The position numbers and the translations under genes are program-made. From Candidatus Binataceae bacterium (GTDB lineage Bacteria > Desulfobacterota > Binatia > Binatales > Binataceae): 64,000 nucleotides of DNA. The stretch is taken from contig DATJMX010000001.1 of the NCBI GenBank assembly GCA_035508495.1, positions 124,001 through 188,000 on the forward strand, read 5' to 3'. Shown in pieces: positions 44,840 through 56,165 of this stretch. Positions within the stretch are counted from its first letter, which is position 1. Every line of letters starts with the position of its first letter. The notes beneath the pieces were generated by a model that worked only from the letters and a program-made list of their open reading frames with translations, ran no database searches and had not been told where the DNA came from.

Positions 44840-46204
44840 ATGGGACTTTATGATGCGTACGGGCGCGAAGTGGATACTGCTGTTTTGCGCGATGAGCAGG
44901 CGGCGCCTACCCTGGCGGGAGTTCGCAATATCTACTCCGTGATGCATCCTTCGGTCGGGCTTACGCCCGATCGGCTGGCCGCGATCCTGCGGCAGGCGGA
45001 GTTCGGCGATCCTTTTCTTTACCTGGAGCTGGCCGAGGAGATGGAGGAGAAGGATCTCCATTATCTGGCCGTGCTTCAGACGCGCAAGGAATCGGTTGCG
45101 CAGCTCGAAATCGTGGTGCGGGCGGCATCGAGTGACGCGGAAGATATACGAGCCGCGGATCTCGTGCGCGAGACACTGACCGGCGGCGCGCTGCAAATCG
45201 AGAGCGCGTTGTTCGACATGCTCGACGCGATCGGCAAGGGATTCTCGGCGACTGAGATTATCTGGGACACTTCGGGCCGCGAATGGTTTCCGCGCCGGCT
45301 GGCGTGGCGCGATCCGCGCTGGTTCATGTTCGACTGGATATCGGGCGAAGAACTGCTGGTGCGCACGCTCTCGACTGAAGGACAATCGATTTCGGTCGAT
45401 GGTGAGCGGCATCCCCAGCCGTCGCATTTTGCGGGCGCCGGCCTCTATGCGAGCCTGCGTGGCGGGATTGGTATTCAGCCGCTGACCGCGCCGCTTTACC
45501 CGTACAAGTTCATTACTCATATCGCCAAGGCCAAGTCTGGATTGCCGATTCGCGGCGGCCTCGCGCGCGCGGCAGGATGGTCGTATCTGTTCAAGAATTA
45601 TGTATTGAAGGACTGGGTGACATTCACCGAGATTTTCGGCCAGCCGCTGCGCGTAGGAAAGTATCGCGCCGGCGCTACCGAGCAGGACAAGCAGAGCCTG
45701 CTTGCTGCGGTGGCGAATATCGGGACTGACGCCGCGGCGATTATTCCCGAATCGATGGTAATCGAGTTTACCGAGGCGCGTCAGACCGGCAGTGTGGAAC
45801 TATATGAAAGGTTTTGCGACTACCTGGATTCGCAAGTGAGTAAAGCGGTAATCGGGCAGACGCTGACGACGCAGATAACGGGCGAGGGCGGCTCGCGCGC
45901 CGCGGCGCAGGTTCATGATTCGGTGCGGCGCGATATCCTGGCGAGCGATGCGCGGCGAATCGCAGCGACGCTCAATCGCGACCTGGTGCGGCCGATCGTC
46001 GATCTCAATATGGGTCCGCGCGACCGCTATCCGCAGGTCGCGCTGGGTTTGCCCGAAGAGGGCGACATCAAGGAATTTGCCGAGATGCTCGCGATGCTCA
46101 CCGATCGCGGCCTGAGAATCAGTCAGAAGACGGTGCTGGATCGGCTGGGCTTGCCGGAGCCGCAACCCGGCGACGAAGTGCTAATCGCCGCGCCGCGCAA
46201 CTGA
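44840..46204 (+). CDS. DUF935 portal protein, Mu gp29-like
   Basis: A 454-residue portal (head-tail connector). SVGLTPDRLAAILRQAEFGD, VLQTRKESVAQLE, GFSATEIIW, the FITHIAKAKSGLP segment and YVLKDWVTFTEIFGQPLRVGKY are DUF935 motifs. The expected partners downstream in Mu (gp30/F, protease I, capsid T) are missing; after the stop comes a terminator at 46363 and then a host-type VOC gene on the other strand. Intact for its family length. Confidence 0.87.
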   Translation: MGLYDAYGREVDTAVLRDEQAAPTLAGVRNIYSVMHPSVGLTPDRLAAILRQAEFGDPFLYLELAEEMEEKDLHYLAVLQTRKESVAQLEIVVRAASSDAEDIRAADLVRETLTGGALQIESALFDMLDAIGKGFSATEIIWDTSGREWFPRRLAWRDPRWFMFDWISGEELLVRTLSTEGQSISVDGERHPQPSHFAGAGLYASLRGGIGIQPLTAPLYPYKFITHIAKAKSGLPIRGGLARAAGWSYLFKNYVLKDWVTFTEIFGQPLRVGKYRAGATEQDKQSLLAAVANIGTDAAAIIPESMVIEFTEARQTGSVELYERFCDYLDSQVSKAVIGQTLTTQITGEGGSRAAAQVHDSVRRDILASDARRIAATLNRDLVRPIVDLNMGPRDRYPQVALGLPEEGDIKEFAEMLAMLTDRGLRISQKTVLDRLGLPEPQPGDEVLIAAPRN

Positions 46205-46362
46205 GTATTGGATTTGGCGTGGGTGACGCCGCGCGGCTCGCTCCCGCGACGGCCGCCATCGGCGGCGTCTCCCGGTATGCGGCTTCCGCGGGCGGCGTCA
46301 GCCGTGGGTGAGGCTATTGCCGGGCGGCTTCAAGGCGGAGAAGCAACTTGCAGTCGAATCGA

Positions 46363-46385
46363 CCTCGCCCGCTTTGCGGGCGAGG
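46363..46385 (+). terminator. Hairpin terminator at the end of the Mu-like block
   Basis: A 10-bp perfect stem CCTCGCCCGC/GCGGGCGAGG with a TTT loop, followed by TTATTTCTT. It closes the plus-strand block 160 bp after the portal stop. The 238 bases from 46205 to 46442 contain no gene. Confidence 0.75.
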
Positions 46386-46442
46386 TTATTTCTTGAGAGG
46401 GGCGAGCAAGCGGGCCGTGGCTTGATTGCTCAGACAGTTGAG

Positions 46443-47153
46443 CTAGGCGGCCTTGTTGGCGCGCGGGACTGCGACTGGCGGCGTGGGTTCGCTCATGCGG
46501 CGCGTCACTTCCTCGTCGGGCATCGTCATCAGCTTGCGATAGGCTTCCTGATCCTCGTAGCGCATGTGCGGCTTCGACCGATCGATGGCCGGCTGCGCGA
46601 CGGCGCCGCCCTTGCCCTCGTAGGGTGCAGGCGAGGTGTACTTTTTCAGCTCCTCGGGCGTGATGCCGGCGAGGGCGACGACTTCGGGATCGATCCACGC
46701 GCGTGAGTCGATCGCCTCGCCGCTCGAAGTCGCGATTTCAAGGCACAATCCCTCGGGACCCGCGAAATAAATCGATTTGCAGAAACCGTGGTCGAGCGGG
46801 CCGAAGATATTGATGCCGCGCGAGCGGATGCGATCGCGCATCGCGAGCAGCTCTTGTTCGGTATCGACGTTGAGCGCGAGATGCTGCATCGTGCCCGGCG
46901 CTGACGGCAAGCCAGGGTTGCCCGCATGAGAAACGCCCCAGGCAGGCTCGATCTCGCGAATCTTGTCCATCGCGACCATCGCGATTGAGCATGAGTCGTT
47001 CAGCTTGAGGAAGCCGTGCCAGGCGCCCTTGACGCCGTGCATCCAGTAGAGCGCGACCAGTTCCATCCCGAGGACATCGGTGAAGAATTCGATCTGCTCC
47101 TTCATTTTGCCGGTCGAGATTGCGAGATGATGCAGCGCGTTGGGCTTTGCCAT
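46443..47153 (-). CDS. VOC-family (glyoxalase/extradiol dioxygenase-like) protein
   Basis: A 236-residue protein. The first 150 residues form the two beta-alpha-beta-beta-beta units of the vicinal-oxygen-chelate fold: LHHLAISTGKMKEQIEFF with His at strand 1, QHLALNV and the C-terminal GPEGLCLEIATS with the last Glu, giving a possible His/His/Glu metal site. The C-terminal 80 residues are an unstructured tail. GAGGAG precedes the ATG at 47153. The frame extends upstream across the alpha-CTD gene on the same strand, but this is not coding. Substrate unknown. Confidence 0.82.
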   Translation of the reverse strand: MAKPNALHHLAISTGKMKEQIEFFTDVLGMELVALYWMHGVKGAWHGFLKLNDSCSIAMVAMDKIREIEPAWGVSHAGNPGLPSAPGTMQHLALNVDTEQELLAMRDRIRSRGINIFGPLDHGFCKSIYFAGPEGLCLEIATSSGEAIDSRAWIDPEVVALAGITPEELKKYTSPAPYEGKGGAVAQPAIDRSKPHMRYEDQEAYRKLMTMPDEEVTRRMSEPTPPVAVPRANKAA

Positions 47154-47245
47154 GGGCGTTTCTCCTCGGATGGTCTCGAGATCGATGTAGTCATTGTGCT
47201 CCCAACGGTCAATGATCGCGAGCGCGCGGGAAAGTCGGCACTGGT

Positions 47246-47470
47246 TCAGTTTGAATCGCTGGGCGTCATTCCAAGGGAGAGCCCCATCCGGGCGAGGATC
47301 GTTTTGACCTCGTTTAGACACTTGCGGCCAAAATTCCTGATCTCCAGCAGCTCGCGTTCGGTGCACTGAACAAGTTCGCCGACGTATTGAATATCGGCGT
47401 ATCGCAATCCTTGGGACGCGCGAACCGAAAGGGGCAAGTCCGCGACTGAGCGACGAAAGATCTCCTTCAT
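47246..47470 (-). CDS. Free-standing RNA polymerase alpha C-terminal-domain homologue
   Basis: A 74-residue protein that is almost exactly the alpha-CTD of RpoA. R17, N46, G48, K50 and E54 match E. coli R265, N294, G296, K298 and E302, which bind UP-element DNA; Q20 replaces N268 and Cys replaces S299. No N-terminal dimerisation domain is present. It could bind AT-rich promoter DNA or contact activators and sigma without polymerase assembly, acting as a competitor or adaptor. Start ATG with AAGG upstream, 93 bp before the VOC gene and divergent from a small membrane protein gene. Confidence 0.82.
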   Translation of the reverse strand: MKEIFRRSVADLPLSVRASQGLRYADIQYVGELVQCTERELLEIRNFGRKCLNEVKTILARMGLSLGMTPSDSN

Positions 47471-47559
47471 AGAAGCGACCTTTTTCTTCAGTGGTTGGTG
47501 GTTCCGTTTGCCAGCTTACCAGGACAGTCGTTATCGTCAACCAGAGGACTTTCAAGAAC

Positions 47560-47829
47560 GTGACAGAAAAACAACTGTTCTCGGTACTGGTACGGATGCT
47601 CGGCGTGCTGGTCGTCCTCGTCGGTTTGAGATGCGTTGCTCAAGACCTAATAGCTTATTTTTGGGACACCTATCCCCTCAGTATGCCGTGGAGCAAGGAA
47701 TGGCTGTATTGCGCGATAATCCTAGTCGTGGGGGCGATTCTTATTCGATGGCCTGACTGCGTCGTTCATCTAGCGTGGGACAAACTGCCGACTATCGGAC
47801 GCCCGAACGATGAAGAAAACTCAAATTGA
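47560..47829 (+). CDS. Small two-helix membrane protein, family unknown
   Basis: An 89-residue protein that begins TEKQLFSVLVRMLG, with helices at about 9-28 and 50-68 and a charged tail after IRWPDCVVHLAWD. It has a paralogue on the opposite strand at 47849-48102 that starts TERQFFGVIVRTFG and ends LLLIRRAPAIVSAAY, so the family is real. Start GTG at 47560 with AGAGGA 12 bases upstream; the ATG-free extension to 47491 is unlikely. Divergent from the alpha-CTD gene by 89 bp. Confidence 0.65.
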   Translation: MTEKQLFSVLVRMLGVLVVLVGLRCVAQDLIAYFWDTYPLSMPWSKEWLYCAIILVVGAILIRWPDCVVHLAWDKLPTIGRPNDEENSN

Positions 47830-47848
47830 ACCAGTGCCGGAAAGTTGC

Positions 47849-48102
47849 TTAACTTGGATCCTCCGCTTCAAATTCCTTTCCGGCTCGATATGCCGCCGAA
47901 ACTATCGCGGGCGCACGCCGTATCAGCAGAAGGCCGGCGACAAGATAGAAGGCGGCAAACGCTGCTGCTGGCCGCCACTCGTAACCGTTGATGTATCGGA
48001 CGCCGAAGATATTACGATGCTCTGAACCTCGCAGACGCTTTGAAGGATCATGTAGAGTCCGAACGTTCGAACGATCACGCCGAAAAATTGTCTTTCAGTC
48101 AT
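47849..48102 (-). pseudogene. Frameshifted paralogue of the two-helix membrane protein
   Basis: The minus-strand ATG at 48102 (AGGGGTGAT upstream) reads TERQFFGVIVRTFGLYMILQSV in frame, then loses homology around 48000-48030. The family continuation, EWRPAAAFAAFYLVAGLLLI then RRAPAIVSAAYRAGKEFEAE, is found in another frame and stops at TAA 47851-47849. A single indel restores a protein of about 84 residues. Either the gene is broken or the sequence has an error. It is tail-to-tail with its intact relative. Confidence 0.7.
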
Positions 48103-48250
48103 TGGAATCACCCCTGATAGATGATTCGGAGTCTCTGGCTTATTCGTCAAGACGAGCGGCGACGCGAATCCAGAAGCGCCGCCACGAGGCGCCCTTGACA
48201 TCGCGGGAACAGGGCCGTTAGTAGCGGGTTATCAGCCTGGAGGTTCTCCG

Positions 48251-49804
48251 ATGGGTGCAGCATCGGTTCGCGAAGGCGCGGCTCAGCCGATCGTCGATAC
48301 GAGCTTCGGCAGGGTTCGCGGGCGCACGCTTGGCGGCGTACACATTTTCAAGGGAATCCCGTATGCGGCGCCGCCGGTGGGCGCGAATCGATTTCAGCCG
48401 CCGCGGAAACCGGCGCCGTGGACGGGAGTGAAGGATACCTTCGACTTTGGCGATCGCGCGGTGCAGGACGACAATGCGTTCGCGCTGCCGCCCGAGCTGC
48501 TCAAGATTTTCAGCGTCGCCGAGCCGCTCAAGATGAGCGAGGACTGCCTCGTCCTCAACGTGTGGACGCCGGCGCTCGACGGTCGCAAGCGGCCGGTGAT
48601 GTTCTGGTGCCATGGCGGCGCGTTTATCGCGGGCTCGGGATCGTCGCCATGGTACGAGGGCACGAGCCTCGCGCGCAGCGGCGACGTGGTGGTCGTCACG
48701 ATCAACCATCGCCTGGGCGCGTTCGGCTACTTGCATCTCGAGGATCTGTGCGGCGAGCGGTTCGCCTCGTCGGGCGTGGCGGGGATGCTCGATATCGTCG
48801 CGGGACTCGAGTGGGTGCGCGACAATATCGCGCGGTTCGGCGGCGACGCGGGCAACGTGACGATTTTCGGCGAGTCGGGGGGCGGCGCCAAGGTCTGCGT
48901 GTTGATGGCGATGCCGGCGGCGCGCGGGCTCTTTCACAAGGCGATCATCCAGAGCGGCCCGGGCGTGGAGATGATGAGCCGCGAGGGTGCGAGCGAAACG
49001 GCGAGCCGCGTCTGCGCCGAGCTTGACTTGAAGCCTACTGAAGGCGACCGATTGTTGAGCGCGCCGGCGGAGCAGCTCGCGGCGGCGCAGGCGGCGGTGT
49101 TGAAGAAGATCAGCCTGATGTCGTTTGCGGATCGGCGCCGCGTGGGCTTCAACCCGGTGATCGACGGAAAGAACCTGCCGGGCGGGCCGTTCGCGCCGGC
49201 GGCGCCGGCGATATCGGCGAATATCCCGCTCATGATCGGCACCAATAAAGATGAGATGACGCTCTTCTTTGCGTTTGCGCCGTGGCTGAAAGCGCTCGAC
49301 GAGAAGAGCCTGGTGGAGCGGGCGGGGATGTTCGTGGGCGAGCGCGGCGCGGCGTTGATCGCGGCATATCGGCGGATCAGGCCGGGCGATTCGCCGCGCG
49401 ACCTGATGCTGGCGCTGACGACCGACGCGGCGATGCGAATCCCGTCGCTGGTGATCGCCGAGCGCAAAGTCGCGCAGAAAGCCGCGCCGGTGTTCGTGTA
49501 CCTGTTCACGTTCGAGACGCCGGTGCTGAATGGCGCACTCAAGTCGCCGCATGCGCTCGAGATCCCGTTCGTGTTCGGCACGCTCGAGACCGCGCCGTTC
49601 ACCGGCGAGTCGCCGGATCGCTACACTTTGTCGGATCGGATGATGAGGACGTGGCTGCAGTTCGCGCGCAGCGGGAATCCCAACAACGCGGCGATTCCCG
49701 AGTGGCCGACCTATTCGCCCGAGCGCCGCGCGACGATGATCTTCGATCGCGAGTGCGGCATTCAAAATGATCCTTATGGCAAGGAGCGGCAGGCGTGGTC
49801 GTGA
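48251..49804 (+). CDS. Type-B carboxylesterase, second copy
   Basis: A 517-residue member of the carboxylesterase family and paralogue of the protein at 16005-17546. Oxyanion CHGGAF, nucleophile FGESGGG, Glu in TNKDEM and His in KSPHALEIPFVFG are visible. No signal peptide. TGGAGG lies 8 bases before the ATG. It is followed after 76 bp by an MFS transporter gene on the same strand, which may bring in its ester substrate or export a product. Substrate unknown. Confidence 0.9.
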   Translation: MGAASVREGAAQPIVDTSFGRVRGRTLGGVHIFKGIPYAAPPVGANRFQPPRKPAPWTGVKDTFDFGDRAVQDDNAFALPPELLKIFSVAEPLKMSEDCLVLNVWTPALDGRKRPVMFWCHGGAFIAGSGSSPWYEGTSLARSGDVVVVTINHRLGAFGYLHLEDLCGERFASSGVAGMLDIVAGLEWVRDNIARFGGDAGNVTIFGESGGGAKVCVLMAMPAARGLFHKAIIQSGPGVEMMSREGASETASRVCAELDLKPTEGDRLLSAPAEQLAAAQAAVLKKISLMSFADRRRVGFNPVIDGKNLPGGPFAPAAPAISANIPLMIGTNKDEMTLFFAFAPWLKALDEKSLVERAGMFVGERGAALIAAYRRIRPGDSPRDLMLALTTDAAMRIPSLVIAERKVAQKAAPVFVYLFTFETPVLNGALKSPHALEIPFVFGTLETAPFTGESPDRYTLSDRMMRTWLQFARSGNPNNAAIPEWPTYSPERRATMIFDRECGIQNDPYGKERQAWS

Positions 49805-49880
49805 GTCGTGCTCGCCGCGGCGCGCGCGCTTAGCTATAAGTCTCCACGAGCCCAGCTCGGCGCAACACGGAGTTAATGCC

Positions 49881-51128
49881 ATGACGCAGCGCGAACGCCA
49901 GGGATGGCTAATCGTCGCCAGCCTCTGGGTGACGCTCTTCATCATTTTCGGCGGCGGCTACAACTGCGCGGGGGTGTTTCTGCCGCCGCTCATCAAGCAG
50001 TTCGGATGGAGCAGGGCGCAGCTCTCGACGCTGCAGGGCTCGCTTGCGATCTCGGCCGGAATCTCGGCGCCGCTGATCGGATGGCTGCTCGATCGAATCG
50101 AGGCGCGCGTCGTGATGGTGGTCGGCGCGGCGCTGGCGGGCGCGGCGTACCTGTTCGCGAGCCAGGTGCATTCTTATGCTCCGATGCTGGGCGCGTATCT
50201 TCTCCTGGGTCTTGGAATCGGCGCCGCGACGCTGCTGCCGGCCGCGCTGGTTGTATCAAACTGGTTTGCGGCGAATCGCGGCCTCGCTCTGGGCCTTACG
50301 ATTTCAGGGACCGCGGTCGGTGGCGCCGGCATGACGCTGGTGGCGAACGCCGCGATCGCGCGCCACGGATGGCGCGGCGGCTATGTCGCGCTCGCGATCC
50401 CGATGATCGTGATTGCAATTCCAATCGTCATCCTGATGGTGAAGAGCCGGCCGCCGCAGTTGGGGCGAACGACGCAGGCCGAGGTCGACCCGAGCAAGTC
50501 GTTCGTGGATATCCCCGGCCTCGAGCTCAGCGAGGCCGCACGCACGCGCTCGTTCTGGATGATCTGCGCGACGCAATTCTTCTATGCCTTCGTGTCGGCG
50601 AGCGCGGGACTTCACTTGATCACTTATCTCATCGGCAAAGGCTACACCCCGCTTTTCGCGGCCAAGATGATGAGCCTGGCCCTGCTGCTCACTGCGACGG
50701 GCAAGCTCATAATGGGTTTCTTCGCCGATCGGGTGAGCGCGCGCAGCGCACTCGTCGTCAATTTTCTTTTGGCGGCGGTCGGGATCGTGCTGATGTTCAA
50801 CGTAGCGGATCGGGCGTACCTGGCGCCGTTCGTGATCATCTTCGGACTGACCCTCGGCGCGCCGTTGGTGCTGCTGCCGATGCTGACGGCTGACTCGATG
50901 GGGTTGAAGCGCTTCGGCTCGATCGCCGGCGCAACTGGGGTCTGCCAGACGATCGGCGCCGCGGTCGGCCCGATCCTGACCGGCAAGATCTACGACGTGA
51001 CCGGTTCGTACAGCTTGGCGTTCGACCTGTTCATCGTCGCCTGCATCTGCGGCGTGATCACAACGCTAAGCGTGATGTCGCTGGAAACCGAGCAATCGCG
51101 CCTCGAGCCGGTCGCGGCGACCGCATAG
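49881..51128 (+). CDS. MFS transporter, oxalate/monocarboxylate type
   Basis: A 415-residue permease with 12 predicted helices. Helix 1 (FIIFGGGYNCAGVFLPPL) and the loop FADRVSARSAL resemble the oxalate:formate antiporter and monocarboxylate transporter branch. The frame starts upstream at 49767 but overlaps the esterase; the ATG at 49881 with GGAG is right for the family. Likely operon with the esterase. Transport of an organic acid released by the esterase is inference. Confidence 0.85.
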   Translation: MTQRERQGWLIVASLWVTLFIIFGGGYNCAGVFLPPLIKQFGWSRAQLSTLQGSLAISAGISAPLIGWLLDRIEARVVMVVGAALAGAAYLFASQVHSYAPMLGAYLLLGLGIGAATLLPAALVVSNWFAANRGLALGLTISGTAVGGAGMTLVANAAIARHGWRGGYVALAIPMIVIAIPIVILMVKSRPPQLGRTTQAEVDPSKSFVDIPGLELSEAARTRSFWMICATQFFYAFVSASAGLHLITYLIGKGYTPLFAAKMMSLALLLTATGKLIMGFFADRVSARSALVVNFLLAAVGIVLMFNVADRAYLAPFVIIFGLTLGAPLVLLPMLTADSMGLKRFGSIAGATGVCQTIGAAVGPILTGKIYDVTGSYSLAFDLFIVACICGVITTLSVMSLETEQSRLEPVAATA

Positions 51129-51154
51129 CGCGCGAAGCTGGCGCGACAGAATCG

Positions 51155-51859
51155 TTAGACTGCGGCCGATGCCTGTGCGGCCTGCGCCTCGAGTTCGCGC
51201 ATGCGGCGTTGGCGGAAGGCGAGCATGTAGCGGCGGGTCCAGGCGATCATCAGGATCATCACACCGAATGCCATCACCGGTGAGATCGCCACTACTGTCG
51301 CGGGCGTAAGAACCAGGGCGAACGCGACTCTGAGCAGGGCTTCGAGCACGTAGACGACGCCCCACGTTCCCGTGACGATCCGCTGCGCGCGGCGGAAGGG
51401 AGGGATCTCCCAGAGCCCGTTCCACCATGCGATACGCTCGGGATCATCGCCGGCGACAAACTGGCGCATAATGACGAACAACAGCGGCCGTCCGATCACC
51501 AGCGAGCCGAGGCATATGAAGCCGAAGGTCGCGGTCAGGAATGAATCCTTGACGAGGGCGAAGAACACGCTGCCCGAAATCAGTGACGCGGCTGTGCCGA
51601 CCGCGAGGAAGGTCATCACGATGATGCCGACTGGTTCGAGGCGGCCGGTCGTGAGCCACGCGCGCACATTGTTGGCGGCGGGAAACACGCCGCCGGCAAC
51701 CAATGCCCACAGCGTCGAGACGCCGTACCTGGTGAGCACGTTGAATGCGATGATTGGAAGCGCGACGTCGAAGACCAGCGTCGGAAGCATCTGCGTGAAA
51801 CTGAATCCGCCGCCCGCCGGTTCGGGCGGCATCGCAAGGGAACTGGGTATCGCTGCCAT
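51155..51859 (-). CDS. Integral membrane protein, VC0807-like
   Basis: A 234-residue protein with six or seven membrane helices: PTLVFDVALPIIAFNVL, LWALVAGGVFPAANNV, then SLVIGRPLLFVIMRQF followed by a conserved-looking loop and FGVMILMIAWTRRYM. This matches the VC0807-type family of unknown function. An ATG at 51889 adds ten residues without a ribosome site; I use 51859. Convergent with the MFS gene and divergent from the PPOX-like gene. Confidence 0.7.
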   Translation of the reverse strand: MAAIPSSLAMPPEPAGGGFSFTQMLPTLVFDVALPIIAFNVLTRYGVSTLWALVAGGVFPAANNVRAWLTTGRLEPVGIIVMTFLAVGTAASLISGSVFFALVKDSFLTATFGFICLGSLVIGRPLLFVIMRQFVAGDDPERIAWWNGLWEIPPFRRAQRIVTGTWGVVYVLEALLRVAFALVLTPATVVAISPVMAFGVMILMIAWTRRYMLAFRQRRMRELEAQAAQASAAV

Positions 51860-51975
51860 GGCGCGATTCTTACTCGATTTGGTGAGCATAGAAAGGCAGG
51901 TATTTTATTGCGCCATACGCAGGCCAGATATAGCGTTCGACTTTGGGGAGAGTCCGTCCAGGAAGGGAAATCGCG

Positions 51976-52539
51976 ATGTCAAAATGGTTTGAGACGATCA
52001 CTCCTGAGATTAGCGAGTTCATTGCCGCGCAGAAGCTTTTTTTCGTTGCGACTGCGCCGCATGAGGGCCGCGTCAATGTATCGCCCAAGGGCATGGACAC
52101 CTTTCGGGTTCTCGACGAGCGGCGTGCGATTTATCTCGATCTCACGGGCAGCGGCAACGAGACCGCGGCGCATCTGCTGGAGAACGGGCGCATCACGATC
52201 ATGTTCTGCTCGTTCGACAAGACCGCGCAGATCGTAAGGCTCTACGGCCACGGCCGCACGATTCATCCTGGCGATCGGAACTGGGACGAGTATCTCGCGA
52301 AATTTCCCGCCGAACCCGGCGTGCGCCAGATCATGGAGATCGACGTTGAATCCACGATGACATCGTGTGGATATGCGGTGCCCCATCTCGACAATCTCGC
52401 GGAGCGCGAGACGCTGAGGAAATACTGGCAGAAGAAGGGCGACGACGCGGCGCCGGACTATCAGCGCAAGCATAATGAGAAGAGCATCGATGGGTTGCCA
52501 ACCGGTATTTTCGGGGACACATCGCGGAGTGCGAAGTAG
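51976..52539 (+). CDS. Pyridoxamine 5'-phosphate oxidase-like FMN-binding protein
   Basis: A 187-residue split-barrel protein. FFVATAPHEGRVNVSPKGMDTFRVL, YLDLTGSGNETAAHLLENGRITIMF and VRLYGHGR form the flavin-binding fold of the PPOX class. Members reduce or oxidise small cofactors, or bind F420 or FMN. GGAAGGG precedes the ATG at 51976. A pyridoxal role is not implied by family. No operon partner. Confidence 0.82.
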   Translation: MSKWFETITPEISEFIAAQKLFFVATAPHEGRVNVSPKGMDTFRVLDERRAIYLDLTGSGNETAAHLLENGRITIMFCSFDKTAQIVRLYGHGRTIHPGDRNWDEYLAKFPAEPGVRQIMEIDVESTMTSCGYAVPHLDNLAERETLRKYWQKKGDDAAPDYQRKHNEKSIDGLPTGIFGDTSRSAK

Positions 52540-52646
52540 TCGCTTCCAGCGCGAGCCAGAACTCACCGCAAAGGGCATAAGGCACCCAGCGAAGATGAGC
52601 CGTCGAGATGACGTATAGCCAACGTTTTGATAACTGCTTGATGGCT

Positions 52647-54760
<2,114 letters not shown>

Positions 54761-54835
54761 CTATGTCGCTCCCGCGCAACCAATGTAGGAGATGTGCACA
54801 GTTGTCGCGAGCGGCTGAGCCTGAATGCCTGTTCA

Positions 54836-55945
54836 TTAGGCGTTGCCCGCTTGCGGCATGACTGGGAGCGTGACGCGGAAGGTGATTCCCGGCCCGCCTC
54901 CGTCAGTCTTGATCCCCCCGGGCGTCGCCCACAGCCGGCCTCCATGAAGGGCGACGATACGCTGGCTGAGCACCAGGCCCAGCCCCGTGCCGGCCGGCTT
55001 GGTTGTAAAAAATGGCGTGAAAAGCTGCGCGATCGCCTCGGACTTCATTCCTGGCCCGCTGTCGGCGATATCGACGCGCAAGAACTGAAGACGCCGGCCT
55101 TCGGCCGTCATGCGGAAGCGCGTCTCCATCCTCGTGTGCAGCCGGATCCTGCCCACGCCGCCGATAGCCTCGGCTGCATTCTTCAGCAGATTCAGGAAGG
55201 CCCGCTCCAGTGCTGCCGTATCGCCCATCACCTCGGGCAAACTGGGATCGAAGTCCTGCGTAATCTTGATTCCCTCGCTGGCCGGAAGGAGCCCGGCCAA
55301 TCTGAGCGCCTGATGCAGAACCTGGTGGATGTTGACCGGCTCCTGCGCCAGGCGTTGTGGCGAGCTGACCGTCAGCACCTGCTCGACCAGCGATGCGATC
55401 CGATTGACGCCGTCGAGAATCAACCCGCAGTACTGCTGAGCCCGCTCGTCAGCGGGGAACATCGAGGCGAGCAGCTCGCCAGCGCCCTTGATGCCCGTCA
55501 GCGGGTTCTTGACCTCGTGTGCGAGTCCGGCGGGAGAAAGGCGAAGATTGAGGTCGCCACGGCCCGCAGCCTCGGCAGCGCTTTTCTGATGAGACAGGTC
55601 GTGCAGCAGAATGACGACCCCGCGGGGCTTCTCGTCGGAGCTCATCAGCGGCGAAACGTCGGCGCGGACGGAGACTTCGCGCGGCCCGATGAAGAGGGCG
55701 GTATCGGGATCGCCGAGCTCCTGGCTCGTCTCGATACAGCTCGAGACCATCTTGGCGAGCCAGTCGTTCTGCTTGAGGATGTCCTGTAGGGTTGTGCGCG
55801 AAGGCTGGGATACGCCGAGCATCGTCTCGGCCGCAGTGTTGACGCCGAGAGTATCGAGATCGCTCGATACGACGATCACGGCGTCAGGCAAACTTTCTAC
55901 AACATCGCGCCAATTCAAGGGGTTTTCGACTTTATCAGGGCCCAC
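54836..55945 (-). CDS. NtrB-like sensor histidine kinase
   Basis: A soluble kinase of about 369 residues. A PAS-like domain (VVESLPDAVIVV) leads to the H-box GLAHEVKNPLTGIKGA, the N-box NLLKNAAEAI, DSGPGM and TGLGLVLS. The H-box matches NtrB/GlnL. The frame can start at a TTG (56074), but the GTG at 55945, with AGGCG 8 bases before it, gives the usual NtrB length, so I use it. It probably phosphorylates the NtrC-like protein encoded next in the operon. Confidence 0.85.
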   Translation of the reverse strand: MGPDKVENPLNWRDVVESLPDAVIVVSSDLDTLGVNTAAETMLGVSQPSRTTLQDILKQNDWLAKMVSSCIETSQELGDPDTALFIGPREVSVRADVSPLMSSDEKPRGVVILLHDLSHQKSAAEAAGRGDLNLRLSPAGLAHEVKNPLTGIKGAGELLASMFPADERAQQYCGLILDGVNRIASLVEQVLTVSSPQRLAQEPVNIHQVLHQALRLAGLLPASEGIKITQDFDPSLPEVMGDTAALERAFLNLLKNAAEAIGGVGRIRLHTRMETRFRMTAEGRRLQFLRVDIADSGPGMKSEAIAQLFTPFFTTKPAGTGLGLVLSQRIVALHGGRLWATPGGIKTDGGGPGITFRVTLPVMPQAGNA

Positions 55946-56165
55946 GCGGACGACGCCTGATATCGAAAAGCTAACATATCTGCAACGCTCAAATAAGGCG
56001 GACGCGGACGAAGATTCGTTGTGCAGCGTATCTGACGGCGACGGCAAGTTTCGCAGCGCAGAAGTTCCAATCAATCATACTAAAGTCACAAATTAGATTT
56101 TTTTATCCGATCGGGGTTGATCCTCCTCGTCTTGGCCGATAGCCTTCTCACCGGTCTGAGGGAGA

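Noticed and set aside
46205..46442. Continuation of the Mu-like block after the portal
   Set aside because: No open frame with phage similarity; a strong hairpin terminator and a host-type VOC gene follow.
48218..49945. A 575-residue minus-strand open frame opposite the second carboxylesterase
   Set aside because: Composition is Arg/His/Ala-rich with no motif, and the plus strand carries a clear esterase. It is a GC-driven shadow.
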